64,000 nt of DNA from Amia ocellicauda (GCF_036373705.1 NW_027102724.1:1-64000); one strand, 5' to 3'; counted from the stretch's first letter, positions 50,825 through 63,488 are shown. Notes: generated by a model from the sequence alone, not told the origin. Made by a program: numbers and translations.

Positions 50825-52866
50825 ATGTCCGGAAACAACATCAGCGACTTCGATTTAAATGAGTTTTTAGGCAAGTCTTCAGATTATTTTCATTGACTCA
50901 GAGCGTGTTGTGTGCATGTATTGTAAATAAGGCTATAACATCTGTTTTAAGTTCTGTAAAATTATTTTTCAGCCAGTCAACAGGAGTTAATTCCCAACGC
51001 TGAGGAGATCATCTGGAACAACGACGGTAAGATTTTTGTGTTTGCGCTCATGGGTTCTTATGTATGGGTGTGTGTGGTTTTGAAGCGGCTCATTAGAGTT
51101 ATGAAAACGTTTTAATATATATTAATGCCGGTCTCTTTAATTACACAGAAACTATCGAAAGGCCTGTGATTAATGTCTCCGAGGATCGACCAAGAGAAGT
51201 GGTTGTCCCTAGACAGACTGTCTGCCGACCGGGTAAGAACTAAATCCCTGTTTGTTTGTATAACGTTTCTGTAAGATGTTTGAGTCCAGTTTTGTTAATT
51301 TTAAAAAATTATCCTGTCTAACAGTATTAAGAAACGTGGTTCGAGACAACGAAAGGCCTTCCACATCGAGGGCTTGTTTCGTTTTACCTTCGAGAACCGT
51401 AACCTTTCAAGAATCTGAAAGGCCGTCAGCCCCGGTATCTGATAGCTGTGAGTATATGTCTGCAGCCTGTAAGAGGTTAAAGCTTTTTATAAAGCGGTGT
51501 GGTTAAAGGTTAAACATGTCTCTTACCTTCACAGCGGTGCAAAAAGCTAAACCAGCCGAAAAAAATAAGAAACGATTATTCTGTGGAGGTAAGTAAGATC
51601 TTTCAAACTTTAATGTTTTTAAAAGGGCTTTGTTTGCCCGTTGAGGGCTAATATTTAAGCGATGGGTGACCGTTTCCTGTAGGGCGGGGGGTTCTGGGAA
51701 AGATCTTTAGAAGTCCGGACAGGTCTAGGCTTGTTTCTGGGGAACGTGTTTAGAAATGACCGATTGCCGTACCGTCTGGTTAGGAAGTAAAGCCGTCCGA
51801 AATGGTTTAGTAAGTTGTTTGGCTTATCTCCCGCTATTATACTTCTGTTTTAAAGTGGTTGTAGGAAAAGGCTTGAAGGTGTTCATTGTATTTAATATTT
51901 AAACAGATCGTGAAAACGTTTGTGAAACAGGAAGTCCCGGGATCAGGAATCGTTTACACTTGGAAGGTTCAATTAAAAATGAAATGTTGTTGTGTGTGTG
52001 TGTGTTTTATTAACAATATTACAGTTTTTAAAGAAACATTTAAGAAACAGTTTATTTACAGCGGCTTCTCTGTTTTACATTTATTATCAAGTCCTAATAA
52101 ATATATTGTCTGTAAATAATATTGCGTTGTAGTGAATGTCTAAGGCTATTTTCAAAGGTCTAAAAAAGCTAAAGGTTTTGAATGTCCTGGACATGTTGTT
52201 TTAAGTTTGATTTCTGTCGCCGTTTAAAGATGTAAATGTAATGTATATTTTTATTCTTCCCAAGACTCTTGGGATAGTCATTCTGTGGATGAGCTATTGA
52301 GAACAATTACCCCGTCTAAGTGGGATCAAACATCTTCCCCGGTGAGATCACCGAGAGGATCCCCCACGGTGGTCTTGGAGACCCCCCAACATCTACTCAG
52401 GCCACAGCCTTCTGGGGGTAATTCAACACCCCAGATTCAGCCCGCCGCATTGTCGGGCGGAACAAATACAGGCATCCAACAACCTCATGGGTCGCCGTCA
52501 GTCAGGGCTGACACACCACCCAACGACGGCCTGGTTTCAACATCGTTCCCCCAGACCCATTTCTTGGCTACAGAAACGCGGAACAGTACCCCGCGCTTGG
52601 CCAGGGTGTCACCGCAAAGGCCTTCTTGGTCTCCGTCCATGAGTATACGCTCGCTCCTTGCCTCCTTCGACCGAGATTTACCGGAGCGACCATCCTTTGA
52701 AGCTGAGCCAGGCCACCAGCCCCCGGAGCTACTTCCTGAAGGTCGGCATGAGTTGCTACATACTTTGTTACAAAATCAAAGACTTGTGTTAGTGGGGCAA
52801 AACCTGGTGATAGAGAGCCAAAACACCCTTATTAATACCCTTACTAACGAATTGTACCGTATTTAA
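50825..52866 (+). CDS. Multi-block accessory region, probably spliced (unit 4)
   Basis: This is the unit 4 copy of the region at 15703-17744. The block borders keep their splice-like signals, and the final Ser/Pro-rich block carries a few substitutions. Confidence 0.5.
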
Positions 52867-52912
52867 TGTTTTAATAGACACAAAACGCCTTACTATTGTG
52901 GGTTGTTGGAAA

Positions 52913-52926
52913 AATAAAAAATAAAT
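52913..52926 (+). terminator. Poly(A) signals after the accessory region (unit 4)
   Basis: Two AATAAA signals are present, as in units 2 and 3. Confidence 0.45.
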
Positions 52927-53028
52927 TAAAAAATGTCCTGACTTGGTAAAAGAACTCACAAACTAAAGGATTATGAACAAGCTAGGGCCCCAAAAAGACC
53001 TTCCCGAGAGAACATCCCCGGCCCTGTT

Positions 53029-53847
53029 GTGAACTCCTCTGATGTCCCAATGAACCTGGAACTATTACAAATGATAAATGATTTAAATAACCCCCAATTA
53101 CCACTGATAGAATGTGAATTAACAGACTTACCGGTGAACCCTGACCTGTTACAGATGGTCAATGATCTAAATAACCACCTCCCACCGGTAGCGCTTATAG
53201 AGGTTCACCCCCTAGTTCACCCCGATTTGTTTGAAATGGTGGAGGCTTTGGAGGAGCTACCCCGACCAAATTCTGCCCCTATTATAAATGATTTGAGACA
53301 ATTAGAACACAGGATGGCGGCAGAAGCAGCCATCACTATAGAGGAGGGTCTTGACATTAACCGGTTGGATATCTTTGAAGGACTTTTACAGGCTTTAAAT
53401 GAGCCTCCTCAAAAAGGGGGTTTTGTAGATGTCAGCAGTGGGGGTGTTCGGAATGTGGAGGGTTCTGAGACTGATAAGGCTGTGGAGGACATGCTCTGTG
53501 AGAATGTAGGGGGTGAAGGCTTTGTTCAAAATGATGATGTGTCCAAGAGTACCAGTGATCCCGTGATTATAGATAGACCGGCCTATAACAATTTTGAAAT
53601 GATTCAGCGTTTTAATTTTGCAGAACTTTTAAATTGTGACAATTATGCAGAAATATTTGTCAACATACACGAGGCCTTGCAGAAAATGCTTGAACAGGTT
53701 GCTGAAAGGGTCAGACCTCGAGATGTTGTACAGTTAGAACTCAGAGGGGATGATTTGTTTAGCAACCTATCTGTAATGCTGAGTGGAGATAATTTAGACG
53801 TCTGGCTAAAATCGAAGCGTTATTGCAAAGTAACGCAGCCATCATAG
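53029..53847 (+). CDS. 272-residue frame with LLQM-type repeats, ahead of the polymerase (unit 4)
   Basis: The length matches units 2 and 3, with one substitution visible near the first repeat. Confidence 0.55.
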   Translation: MNSSDVPMNLELLQMINDLNNPQLPLIECELTDLPVNPDLLQMVNDLNNHLPPVALIEVHPLVHPDLFEMVEALEELPRPNSAPIINDLRQLEHRMAAEAAITIEEGLDINRLDIFEGLLQALNEPPQKGGFVDVSSGGVRNVEGSETDKAVEDMLCENVGGEGFVQNDDVSKSTSDPVIIDRPAYNNFEMIQRFNFAELLNCDNYAEIFVNIHEALQKMLEQVAERVRPRDVVQLELRGDDLFSNLSVMLSGDNLDVWLKSKRYCKVTQPS

Positions 53848-56800
53848 CTGATGAAAGTCTGTCTCTGGTAATGAATGTGGTTCGTAACCCTGAGGGTGGG
53901 GCGCTTAGAAGACTGTCGAAATGCTTGAAGAACGACATAATTAGGACCAAGCTCAGGCAATTAGTGGTGAGTTCCAGTGGGGACAATAAGCTCTGTTTTG
54001 CTTACAGTTTAATAAAACTACTCACCCCCGACATGCCTGAACCCCAAGCTCTGCAAGAGGCTTTAATGCTTCATCAGAGGGCCGGCTTAAACTCTCAACA
54101 GATGGTTGCCTTTTCAGACATCACCAAGTTTGAGGAGTTGTTGTCTTTAAAAATTGTTGTGTGGTACCGTTGTGAGGTAAAGGAAGTATTTGTGAAATTT
54201 CAGATACATCCTGAAACCCTTACACAGACACTGTTTCTCTTCCTAAGTGATAGTCATTACTTTGGAATAAAGAGTTTGACGGCTTTTTTGGGTTGTTCGT
54301 ATGTTTGTCATTGGTGTTATAAGGCCTTCAATGATAAGCTTAAGCACCGCTGTGACGGTTACTGTAACGTCTGTTTCAATCCGCAATGTCGTAAGGGTTT
54401 GGCCCCTACCATCCGATGTAAAGATTGCTTAAGGATTTGTCTCTCAGCGTTCTGTTTTTCCGAGCATAAGGTACAGAGGGCCGCTGCTGAGGGGGTTAAA
54501 AAACGGAGTTATTGTGATCAAACTAAATATTGCCCGCAGTGTTGCCTCCAGTACCGTTTTCATGAGGTTAAACCACACAAATGTCTGGAGCCGAGATGCA
54601 GGATCTGTAATGCTGATTTAACCCCGGGGTCCGAACACCAGTGCTTTATTCAGCCGGTTAAAAAGGAGCCGCCGCACAACCGGTATGTCTTTTTTGCTTT
54701 TGAATGCCGGCAAGAAAACGGGGTCCACGTTGCTAATTATATACACTGTATTGACATGTTGGATCGTGAGTGGTCAGCTAGCGGTGAGAGTTGTGTCAGG
54801 GATTTCTTTACGCGGTATCGCGGTCCAAAATACCTCAATTACACATTTATTGCCCACAATGCTAAGGGTTATGATTCTTACATTTTGATGAAGTATCTGG
54901 TGGAAAATGGGGTGACCCCAAAAATAATAGCTCAGGGTAGCAAGATCATGTGTTTCACCGACGAAGCTTTCAACTAACGTTACATAGACTCGTTAAATTT
55001 CCTCCCCATGAAATTGAGCGCTTTGCCTAAGGCTCTGGGTTTTGAGGCTCAGAAGAAAGGTTGGTTCTGCCATTTTTTTAATACTAAGGACACTCAAAAT
55101 TATCGAGGGTCCTACCCGCCCGCCTCTTATTATGGGGTTGATACTATGATGTCTCATGAGAGGGAGGAATTCTTTAAATGGTACAATACGGTTAAGGGAG
55201 GTGTTTTTGATTTCCGAGAAGAGATGGCCGCTTATTGTAAAAATGATGTGGTGATCCTTAAAGAAGCCTGTGTGCGTTTCCGCGCCGAGGTTATCAACAC
55301 ATCAGGTCTCGACCCTTTGCAAAGTGTGACCATAGCGTCTCTCTGCATGAAAATGTATCGGTCCAATTTCTTGCAGAAAAACACTATAGCGGTCACCACT
55401 TCTGACAACTATCGTGCTAGACAAAAGAACTTTTCGACTGTCTCCATACAGTGGCTGGAATACCTGAGTGCCCGGGATAACATCTTCATCAGACATGCTT
55501 TAAATCAAGGGGAAGTCAAAATGGGGCCTTATGACTTAGACGGTTTTAGCGACGTGTCCGGGCGGCATACCGCTTATGAGTTTGCAGGTTGTATTTACCA
55601 TGGCTGTCCTCAGTGCTTCGACCCAAACACCTTTAACCCCGTAACACAAAAACTCTGCGGTGATATGTACTATGATTTCCAGGAACGAATTGAAACTTTA
55701 AAAAACACCTATGGTTTGAACGTGCTGGTGATTTGGAAACACGAGTGGACGACCCTGAAGGAACAGGAAGCGGGGGTACAACGGTTTATGGAAACCTTGG
55801 ACTTTCCTGAACGTCTAGAGCCCCGGGATGCGTTATTTGGGGGTCGTACCAACGCCCTCTGTTTACATTATGAGGTAAAGGAGGGTGAGAGAGTAGATTA
55901 CTATGATTTCACCAGTCTGTACCCTTATGTCAACAAGACCAAAATGTACCCGGTGGGGCGTCCAACCATTGTTTATCGTGACTTTCTCGAAATCGGACAT
56001 TACTTTGGTTTGATCAAAGTCACCATGTACCCTCCTCGCGAGCTGTTCTTACCCGTGTTGCCTTACAGGTGTTCGGGAAAATTGATGTTCCCTCTGTGTA
56101 GAACGTGTGTGGAAACTGAAAATCAAACTACCTCTTGTCTGCACAGTGATGAAGAGAGAGCGCTGACGGGTGTCTGGTGTAGCATTGAGCTTGACAAGGC
56201 GGTGGAGAAAGGTTACAGAGTCGGTAAGGTGAATGAGGTTTGGCATTTTTCTGAAAAATCTGATACTCTTTTTGCTGATTACATTATGACCCATCTGAAA
56301 GGGAAACAGGAGGCATCGGGCTATCCCTCATGGTGTGTTGACTCCGCGGCCAAAGAGCGATACGTTCAGCAATATTTTGAAAAGGAAGGGATCCGTCTAG
56401 AGCCGGGGAACATAACTGTCAACCCCGCCAAGAGACAAATGTCCAAACTGATTTTAAACAGTCTGTGGGGTAAGTTTGGGGAAAGAAATTACCGTCTAAA
56501 CACAACCTTGATTAAAACCCCTGAACAGTTTATAGAATTTATGTTTTCCAAACAACATGCAGTATCACACTTTCAATTCTTAAATGACCACGTGGCACAG
56601 GTCCAGTGGAGGGCCCCTAAAGATTTCCCCACCAAACAGGGGAACGTTAATGTTTTCATAGCGTTTTTTACCACGGCTTACGCCCGGCTTGAACTGTACA
56701 ACTTAATGGATCAGTTGCAGGAACGCACGCTCTATCATGATACTGACTCTGTAATCTTTGTCACCAGGCCAGGGGATTGGGTCCCTCCCCTCGGGGACTA

Positions 56801-57161
56801 CCTTGGGGAGTTAACGAGCGAACTAGATCCTCAGGACCACATAGTGGAGTTTGTTTCAGGGGGTCCTAAGACTTACGCATACAGAACGGCTGCGGGTAAG
56901 ACCTGTATGAAAGTTAAGGGTTTCACTCTGAACCATTGTAACAACAAGCTCATTAACATCAAGTCTCTGACGACCCTGGTAGAAAGTTTTGTAACCGAGA
57001 AAGACGCGCCTCCTCGTGAGATTATTACAGCCGGAAATCAGATCTATCGCAATAAAAAGGGGTACACGTTGGAAAATAGATCACTAAACAAACGATTCAG
57101 GGTGGTGTACAATAAAAGAGTGTTGAAGACTGATTATACCACTCTGCCTTATGGATATTAG
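53823..57161 (+). pseudogene. polB: Protein-primed family B DNA polymerase (unit 4)
   Basis: The domains and motifs are as in unit 2, and the translation is almost identical to unit 3. It is broken, with about one interruption. Confidence 0.92.
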
Positions 57162-57822
57162 CGGTGGTTTTGATAACAGACTTCAACACCCTTTCTCCTG
57201 TATTATAGCCGGTCCCTCCAATTCGGGGAAGAGCTATCTTATAAAGAACATCATAGAAGATGTGGACGCAACCGTGTCCCAAGCTCTTGACAACATAGTG
57301 TGGTGTTACTCTTGCTGGCAACCTCTCTACGATGATTTGGCTTCGAAAAAAAATAATCTGAAATTTGTGCAAGGTCTCCCCGCCTCGTTGTGTGGCGATG
57401 ACTTGTTCCCGCCCGGTCAAACTAATCTAGTGATCCTTGATGACCTGATGGAGCAGGCCGGTGACAACAGTGAAGTGGAAAAAGCTTTCACAAAGTACAC
57501 TCATCATAGGAATTTAAGTATTATTTATTTAGTTCAAAATCTATTTTTTCAAGGTAAAAAAAGCCACACTATTAATTTAAATGCCAATTATATAATTCTT
57601 TTTAAAAACCCCAGAGATAAACTACAGGTCACCGTCTTGGCTCGTCAAATATACCCTAACCAGACCAAGTTCTTTTTGGAGGCATTTAAAGATGCCACCA
57701 AAAAACCCTACGGGTACTTGATTGCGGACTTAAAAGCACAAACCCCAGAAGACTTTCGCCTCAGAACAGGTTTGTGCCCACCCGATTGGCCGGCAGTGTA
57801 TGTGCTAAAGAAAAGGAAATAA
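57151..57822 (+). CDS. A32/FtsK-type genome-packaging ATPase (unit 4)
   Basis: The 223-residue frame is open with intact Walker A and B motifs. It is nearly identical to unit 3. Confidence 0.9.
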   Translation: MDISGGFDNRLQHPFSCIIAGPSNSGKSYLIKNIIEDVDATVSQALDNIVWCYSCWQPLYDDLASKKNNLKFVQGLPASLCGDDLFPPGQTNLVILDDLMEQAGDNSEVEKAFTKYTHHRNLSIIYLVQNLFFQGKKSHTINLNANYIILFKNPRDKLQVTVLARQIYPNQTKFFLEAFKDATKKPYGYLIADLKAQTPEDFRLRTGLCPPDWPAVYVLKKRK

Positions 57823-57828
57823 ATAAGA

Positions 57829-58164
57829 ATGTCTGTTCGGATTAAAAGAAATCTGCCACTTTTGCAAATGTTATTTGAGGGGAGCCCGCGCCATAGGAAA
57901 GCTGTGCTGGCAGGGGCCCCCTCGGATTTGATCGAGACCCTGTGTGAAATAGCTTTTAACATCTTACGCGGTAATATACCCCTAACCCCTTCTCAACATT
58001 CTAAACTCAAAAAACAAAAAGCGGTTATCAAGATCATCGCTAATAAGAAGTATTCTATTAAAAGAAAAAGAAAGAAGATTAATCAAACCGGGGGTTTTAT
58101 AGGACCGCTGTTGAGCATAGCCGTGCCTTTCCTAACCAGTCTTCTAGCTTCCAGAGTGGGTTAA
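57829..58164 (+). CDS. Small basic protein with hydrophobic C-terminus, unknown role (unit 4)
   Basis: This is identical by translation to the other three copies. Confidence 0.7.
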   Translation: MSVRIKRNLPLLQMLFEGSPRHRKAVLAGAPSDLIETLCEIAFNILRGNIPLTPSQHSKLKKQKAVIKIIANKKYSIKRKRKKINQTGGFIGPLLSIAVPFLTSLLASRVG

Positions 58165-58166
58165 TA

Positions 58167-58910
58167 ATGGAATATGCTCAGAAAATGTTTTTGATCCCTC
58201 AGGAGCAGCTTGAGAAACTGAGAAAAAATGTTGTCGGGCCAGAGCCCATTAGACAAACGGCCGAAAACAACTTGGACTCTGAAATGAAAGCTATACAGGC
58301 CAGGGCCGATTTAAATCAGTATTCCAAAGCCCAGTTGTATACCAACACGTTACAGCGCTACCTCCGTCTGGTTAGACAGGGTGAAAAAGATCAATACATT
58401 TTAACTTAAACCATGGCCTGTCAAGAAAATGGTTCTGGGGCTGATGCGGGGGGTACGGTTGATAAAGATGTTGCGGTGACCGAACCTGTTGAGAGTTCAG
58501 AGGGAGATGTTGTAACGGATGTTTTGAGAAACATGCCGGCCAGAAGCAAAAGACATGCACAATATATCCTGCACAAAATGGTTCAGAAACCGCGGGTAAC
58601 TGCTTGGAATGAACAGGGTGAATTTGTTTTTAAAGGACAACTGATCAAAGGTTCACACATGTTTGATTTGTTGAAGAGTGTCACTAGCACTAATAAGGTA
58701 CCCGATAGTCGCCGACCTGTAGGCTGGAATGCTTACCTACAGGCGATGGCCTGTCTGAACATGCCCCAATCAACAGTTCCTAACCAGGAAACGCTACAAA
58801 AAATCCGTCTGTGTAAAGAGGTGGAGCCTGATCTGACTCCGATATCTCATTACTCTGACCGTGCTGAGCGACCATCCTCAGGATCTATCCATCGTTGGGA
58901 AGCTTATTAA
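58167..58910 (+). pseudogene. Conserved Polinton protein of unknown function (unit 4)
   Basis: This is the same as unit 3, including the longer hydrophilic tail. The module is broken, with about one interruption. Confidence 0.62.
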
Positions 58911-58958
58911 TATCATGTTTTTATTTGTCTCCCCTGTAAATAATGACCCGATAAACAA

Positions 58959-59042
58959 TTTTTTTTTTTTTTTTTTTTTTCAAATGTTGTACATTTATTT
59001 ATACCATAACCCCTGCTTTGTATAAGAATTGTGTTGAATAAA
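58959..59042. terminator. Tail-to-tail poly(A) region with poly-T tract (unit 4)
   Basis: A T tract (58959-58980), minus-strand AATAAA (58999-58994) and plus-strand AATAAA (59037-59042) are present. Confidence 0.6.
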
Positions 59043-59086
59043 AACAAAACTAATGATTCAAAGGCTGTTTTCATTATTTTTTCACC

Positions 59087-59644
59087 TTAACACGCATGAC
59101 ATCTTTTAAAATCCTCACAAGAACACCCCATCTGTATACATGGCTGGCTAGGGTCGTAAGTCATTGTGTTATAAGGGGGGGTCCACAGTGTCCTGACAAA
59201 CTCTGCCACTTTTTTATCATTTTGGCCTAAATCCTCACTGTACAAGGCCATAATATCGGGGTATGACCTTCCTTTAGATCTATGATATAAGAAAAACACA
59301 CAGTGTTGACCACAAGTGAAGGTCTGAAGACTTTGTACTTGACGACCGCTGTAAATGGTTTCTTGACAGTTGTTGAGCAGAAAGTTATTTATCTTCCGAG
59401 GGAAAGGTCTGAAATCCGGGGGGTTTGCATAGGAATCAAAAAATTCACCACGGTGGTCCTCCCTTAGATAAATAGCCAGCCAATGTTCTCCGGGCATATT
59501 TTTAGGGTGTGTGTTGATTATGTACATTGCAGGTAAATTCTTGATCTTAAATTTAGGCAGCTGATCGCAGGCGTAGACTCCTTGAAACAGTTTCCGTGAG
59601 CCGGCCAGGGCATTCATGATGTGGTTGAGCTCTCTGGTGTTCAT
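59087..59644 (-). CDS. Adenain-type cysteine protease (unit 4)
   Basis: The 185-residue frame is open, and the candidate catalytic His, Asp and Cys are at the same positions as in unit 2. Confidence 0.88.
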   Translation of the reverse strand: MNTRELNHIMNALAGSRKLFQGVYACDQLPKFKIKNLPAMYIINTHPKNMPGEHWLAIYLREDHRGEFFDSYANPPDFRPFPRKINNFLLNNCQETIYSGRQVQSLQTFTCGQHCVFFLYHRSKGRSYPDIMALYSEDLGQNDKKVAEFVRTLWTPPYNTMTYDPSQPCIQMGCSCEDFKRCHAC

Positions 59645-59645
59645 T

Positions 59646-60953
59646 TTAATAATAATCATACAGAACGTTTCTCCTCTGATTCACCTCAATAATGTTGTCA
59701 AACACAGCATACACGACCATATTTACAGTGCGTGGTAGAGGCTGCTTGAAACGCATCTCCAAACGCATATTGCCCGTCTTCATCAGTGAAAAATGTTGTC
59801 CACACTCTTCGTCAGGGGTCAGGTTGAAACCGTACAGGGTGTAACCGCTGCAGTATTCCCGGCGATCGATCAGCAGAGTTTGATCCTTGAGATGGCGACC
59901 CGTAGCCAGTACTAGACTGTCATATTCACGAACCGCATTGCCGTTTTCAAAGTCAGGTTGAAAAGGTCTGGATGGAACCTGCACACCATCGACGTACAAC
60001 GCTATAAATTCCGCGTTATAATGTTTAAAGTTAAAGGGGTTCTTGTTGTAAACCCCGGTAAATGCATCATTATCTTCGAGACCTATAATAACCTGTTTTG
60101 GGAGCTGTCCTAGAAACAGATTTTCCTGGTTCATCACCCGTGTCCCTGCGGGGATACTGTGGACTTTCATATAGACTCTTTCGATCGGGTACTTGGCGTT
60201 TGCCGTCATTAACGCCTGCGCGTGTCCTAGTTTAACCGCCGGGGAGACGGACACTTTTTTCACAAACAGCGAGGCCGATAATATGGTCAGTTTATATTTT
60301 TCAGTATCAGGGGTCATCAGACAAAAAGCACTTTTACTACGGATCATTTTAATTTTAATGTCTACCCCGTTGAGCATGAGTTTTTCTTGGAAAAATATGT
60401 CTGCATGGATATGCCCCATTAGCTCAAAGGTCCTCCCTTCTGTTGAAGAGGCCGTTCTTTTTTGCAAACCCTTATTGAGTCCCTCTGGATCCTTGTCGTC
60501 CATAGCTTCCGGGATGTCTTTGAAGAAAAGGCCGGGGCTGAACTGTTTGCTCAGGGTCTCCTCACTATAATTAAGGATACACTCCATCATGGCTCTATAG
60601 GGGTAAGTATTGCTGCTTTGACTAATGAGCCGATCTCCCAGGGTCACATCCACCTGTGAAAACATGGTGGCCACCGGGTAATTGATGACCCCAGCGTTGG
60701 CCGTCTTCTCGATTGCATCGCCATCCTCATCAGTCACTTTACAGTTCATTAAAATAAATGTGTTATTCAAATCAATATAATCCTCGCCATTGCCAGCTAT
60801 AAAAAACTCCAGAGGGGCCGTGTCTGAAATTGCAGAAAGAGGGGGAATCTCTACATATATGCTCTTATCTATACTCGTTTGAGTGTATGGAACTGTAAAC
60901 AGATCCAGTTCTGATTTGACGCATTCTTCCGATAGACTGTGGACAAAAGACAT
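59646..60953 (-). CDS. Major capsid protein, double jelly-roll hexon-like (unit 4)
   Basis: The 435-residue frame is open. It shares the C-terminal substitutions of unit 3 and has a few private ones near its amino-terminus. Confidence 0.87.
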   Translation of the reverse strand: MSFVHSLSEECVKSELDLFTVPYTQTSIDKSIYVEIPPLSAISDTAPLEFFIAGNGEDYIDLNNTFILMNCKVTDEDGDAIEKTANAGVINYPVATMFSQVDVTLGDRLISQSSNTYPYRAMMECILNYSEETLSKQFSPGLFFKDIPEAMDDKDPEGLNKGLQKRTASSTEGRTFELMGHIHADIFFQEKLMLNGVDIKIKMIRSKSAFCLMTPDTEKYKLTILSASLFVKKVSVSPAVKLGHAQALMTANAKYPIERVYMKVHSIPAGTRVMNQENLFLGQLPKQVIIGLEDNDAFTGVYNKNPFNFKHYNAEFIALYVDGVQVPSRPFQPDFENGNAVREYDSLVLATGRHLKDQTLLIDRREYCSGYTLYGFNLTPDEECGQHFSLMKTGNMRLEMRFKQPLPRTVNMVVYAVFDNIIEVNQRRNVLYDYY

Positions 60954-60955
60954 GT

Positions 60956-61444
60956 TTAAAAGATGTATCCTGAGGCTCTATTTTTCTTTCTTTGAGACTT
61001 TCTTTTTGCAGGTTTTTTCTTGTGCTGCTTCCTTCTCCGAGTGTATCCACGATATGTTGGAGAATGAGAGATTCTTCGTTTTTTGATAGCCACGAATCTT
61101 CGTCGCCCTGGTGGACACATGCTGTTTCTTCTTTTACCCCCCCTCCTCGCCATTACCATGAGACCCGAACCCTCCTGATGCTCATGGCTAGCTGCCCGGT
61201 TCATAACATTGGTGAACACGTCACTAACAATATTTTTAGCCGCTGATTTCAAGTGGGGTCTGGCTATAGCAAAGCCTCTCTTAAGCAGGGGTATGGCCAT
61301 TCTAAAGAGACCACGAAAGAGTCCCCCTAGACCGGCGCCATACATTGTGGGGGCTCCTACAAAACCGGGCAAGCCGTTCCCGGCTTGCATCTTGTAATAA
61401 TCCACATAGGCGCTAGGATCTACATAACCCCTCGAGGTAGCCAT
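60956..61444 (-). CDS. PX-like basic virion core protein, whole copy (unit 4)
   Basis: This is the only copy in the window whose frame looks whole. From MATSRG at 61444 it reads YVDPSAYVDYYK, then the glycine-rich amphipathic helix, then a long Arg/Lys-rich tail. The upstream in-frame ATG at 61459 lies inside the penton gene and is less likely. The size, about 162 residues, and composition fit a DNA-condensing core protein. Confidence 0.75.
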   Translation of the reverse strand: MATSRGYVDPSAYVDYYKMQAGNGLPGFVGAPTMYGAGLGGLFRGLFRMAIPLLKRGFAIARPHLKSAAKNIVSDVFTNVMNRAASHEHQEGSGLMVMARRGGKRRNSMCPPGRRRFVAIKKRRISHSPTYRGYTRRRKQHKKKPAKRKSQRKKNRASGYIF

Positions 61445-61445
61445 T

Positions 61446-62178
61446 TTAATAATGTACACACTGTTTCAGGGGTCGAAAATGTAGTTTGACATTAACTTTA
61501 CCGAAGCGGAAGGGTACGTTGATATTCTGATCCGATTTTACTTCGATCGTGATGTTGTCAAAGTGGGTCTTTGAGACTGGTACGTAGTGTGGTTTGTCAT
61601 AAGTAATTGTGACCATGTCATTGCTTTTACCTTTAATAAGTACATTTCTCAAAAGGGGGACATAACTATCCCCGACCCTCTGGTGGGTTATGATATCCGT
61701 ATACACATAAAGAGTATAAAAGCCGCCCCACCACTTCTGAGAACTTGCTCTCTGTGTCAGAATAGAACCCTAATATACGCCCCAGTTGGCCGCTGGTTTG
61801 AATGCTAATACCTGGTTTTGACACCTTGTACACTCTGTTTTTAATAGGGTTGTAATATAGCTTGATGTTGGGGGTGCCTTCTGAGAACTGTTTATGCATC
61901 TCATCTAATATTTTATCCACATTGTCATAATAACCTCCTTGTATCGTGAATGTCCATTGACTCTTTTTAACATCATCAAAAATGGCGAAGGTGGCATCCT
62001 TATCTTGTAAAACAGCCCAAGTGTAAGGATACTGTATTTCCGCCAACCCCACTTCCCACGACCCTCTTAGATCTATAGATTTTCCAAATTGTACCGTGTA
62101 ACTGGATATTTCATTTTTAGGGTATATATCGAGAGAGGCGTTACTGGGTAGAGTCACGTAGAAGCCTCCTGATTCCAT
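61446..62178 (-). pseudogene. Penton-like minor capsid protein (unit 4)
   Basis: This is closer to the unit 1 copy than to units 2 and 3. It is broken, with about one interruption. Confidence 0.78.
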
Positions 62179-62224
62179 CTTGAGTATCGAGAGTAATGCC
62201 CCCAACACACCCGCGGGCATGTTA

Positions 62225-63316
62225 TTATAAGGATTGAATATCGCAAACCTGTTGTTCCGGGACCCAACTATTGAACTTTTCAGGCCATCCAAGCCATTTC
62301 ACCAACACATATTTTTTCCGGTTCTGGGTTTTTTCAGCTAATATCTTTTCAACTCTGTATACACTGTCTTTACCCACAATAATTTTTTGTAACTCGGCTT
62401 CGTAAAACGTTCCTTCTATATCCTCCCCGTCATAGTCTTTTAACCGGTACACGGGGGGGGCTCTAGCCAACTGTTCGGTAACTGTAAAATATTCGTCAGA
62501 AAATGTTTGTTCATAACCTTTGGCAAAAGTACTCCTTAGCTTTGAAACGCGAACCACATCACCGATGTTGAACTTATAAGTAGTTTTTCCCTTCTTAATA
62601 AATGGTCCGTATAATTTTGTATAGACCTGAAAAGAATTACTTTGATCAACATCTATAGACTTCATTTTAATACTGGTGTGATACCCTTGGTTGTAAGCAT
62701 CGATAAAATCCTGAACTTTATCAAAATACTTGAACGTGTTGACCGCTGTAAAATATCTCCACATTTTGGTCTTCATGGTGCGGTTAAACCTCTCCACTAC
62801 CGATGCTTTAAGCTCATTTCCGGTGGTGAAATGATGTATTTTGTGTCTCTTCAGTAGATTCTGAAATTCTCTGTTGAGAAACTCTTTTCCTTAATCAGTC
62901 TGCAGTTTTTTAGGACATCGACCCTGGGACAATATATCCTCAAAGACCCTCGTCACCGCTCAACCTGTTTTATTATGTAGAATTCGAGCCCAGGCATATT
63001 TTGATTACACATCGATACACATCAACATCAATTTGTGACCATTGTTATGTTTTGATAAATTTGACATATCGACTAGATCTATTTGCCATTGTGAGTCTAT
63101 GTCAGTTGCATATACGCGGTTTCTTTTAAAGTTAATCCTGAGAGGTTTATGTAAGGTATAGGCGTCTTGTTCCCGTAACCATTCTGAAACAACCACATCA
63201 TTAACCTTCACTCCGGCCTCAGCGAGTCCTCTTTGAAAACCCTTCTTACCCGCCAAACCCCCAATCTTGGCTGGGTTGTAGTATAGTTCCTGCATTTGGG
63301 GAGCTTGCCGAGTCAT
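62225..63316 (-). pseudogene. DDE integrase with chromodomain (unit 4)
   Basis: This is the longer type, as in unit 1, with the linker between catalytic core and chromodomain present. It is broken, with about three interruptions. Confidence 0.87.
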
Positions 63317-63356
63317 TCTGTCAAATAACCACACAGACCCACACTATGCGCAAAGT

Positions 63357-63377
63357 TTTTATACAAGGTTTTTTATT
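63357..63377 (-). promoter_or_regulatory. TATA box of the integrase/capsid arm with adjoining poly(A) signal (unit 4)
   Basis: Minus-strand TATAAAA (63363-63357) and AATAAA (63377-63372) are present. Confidence 0.55.
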
Positions 63378-63488
63378 CAACTTCAGGAGAGCAGATACCC
63401 CTTTTTAGACATTTGAGAAAAGTATAACATACACAACAATTTTTTCTACGGTCCAGACAAAAAGAAATCAGATGATTGGTTACTTGAT

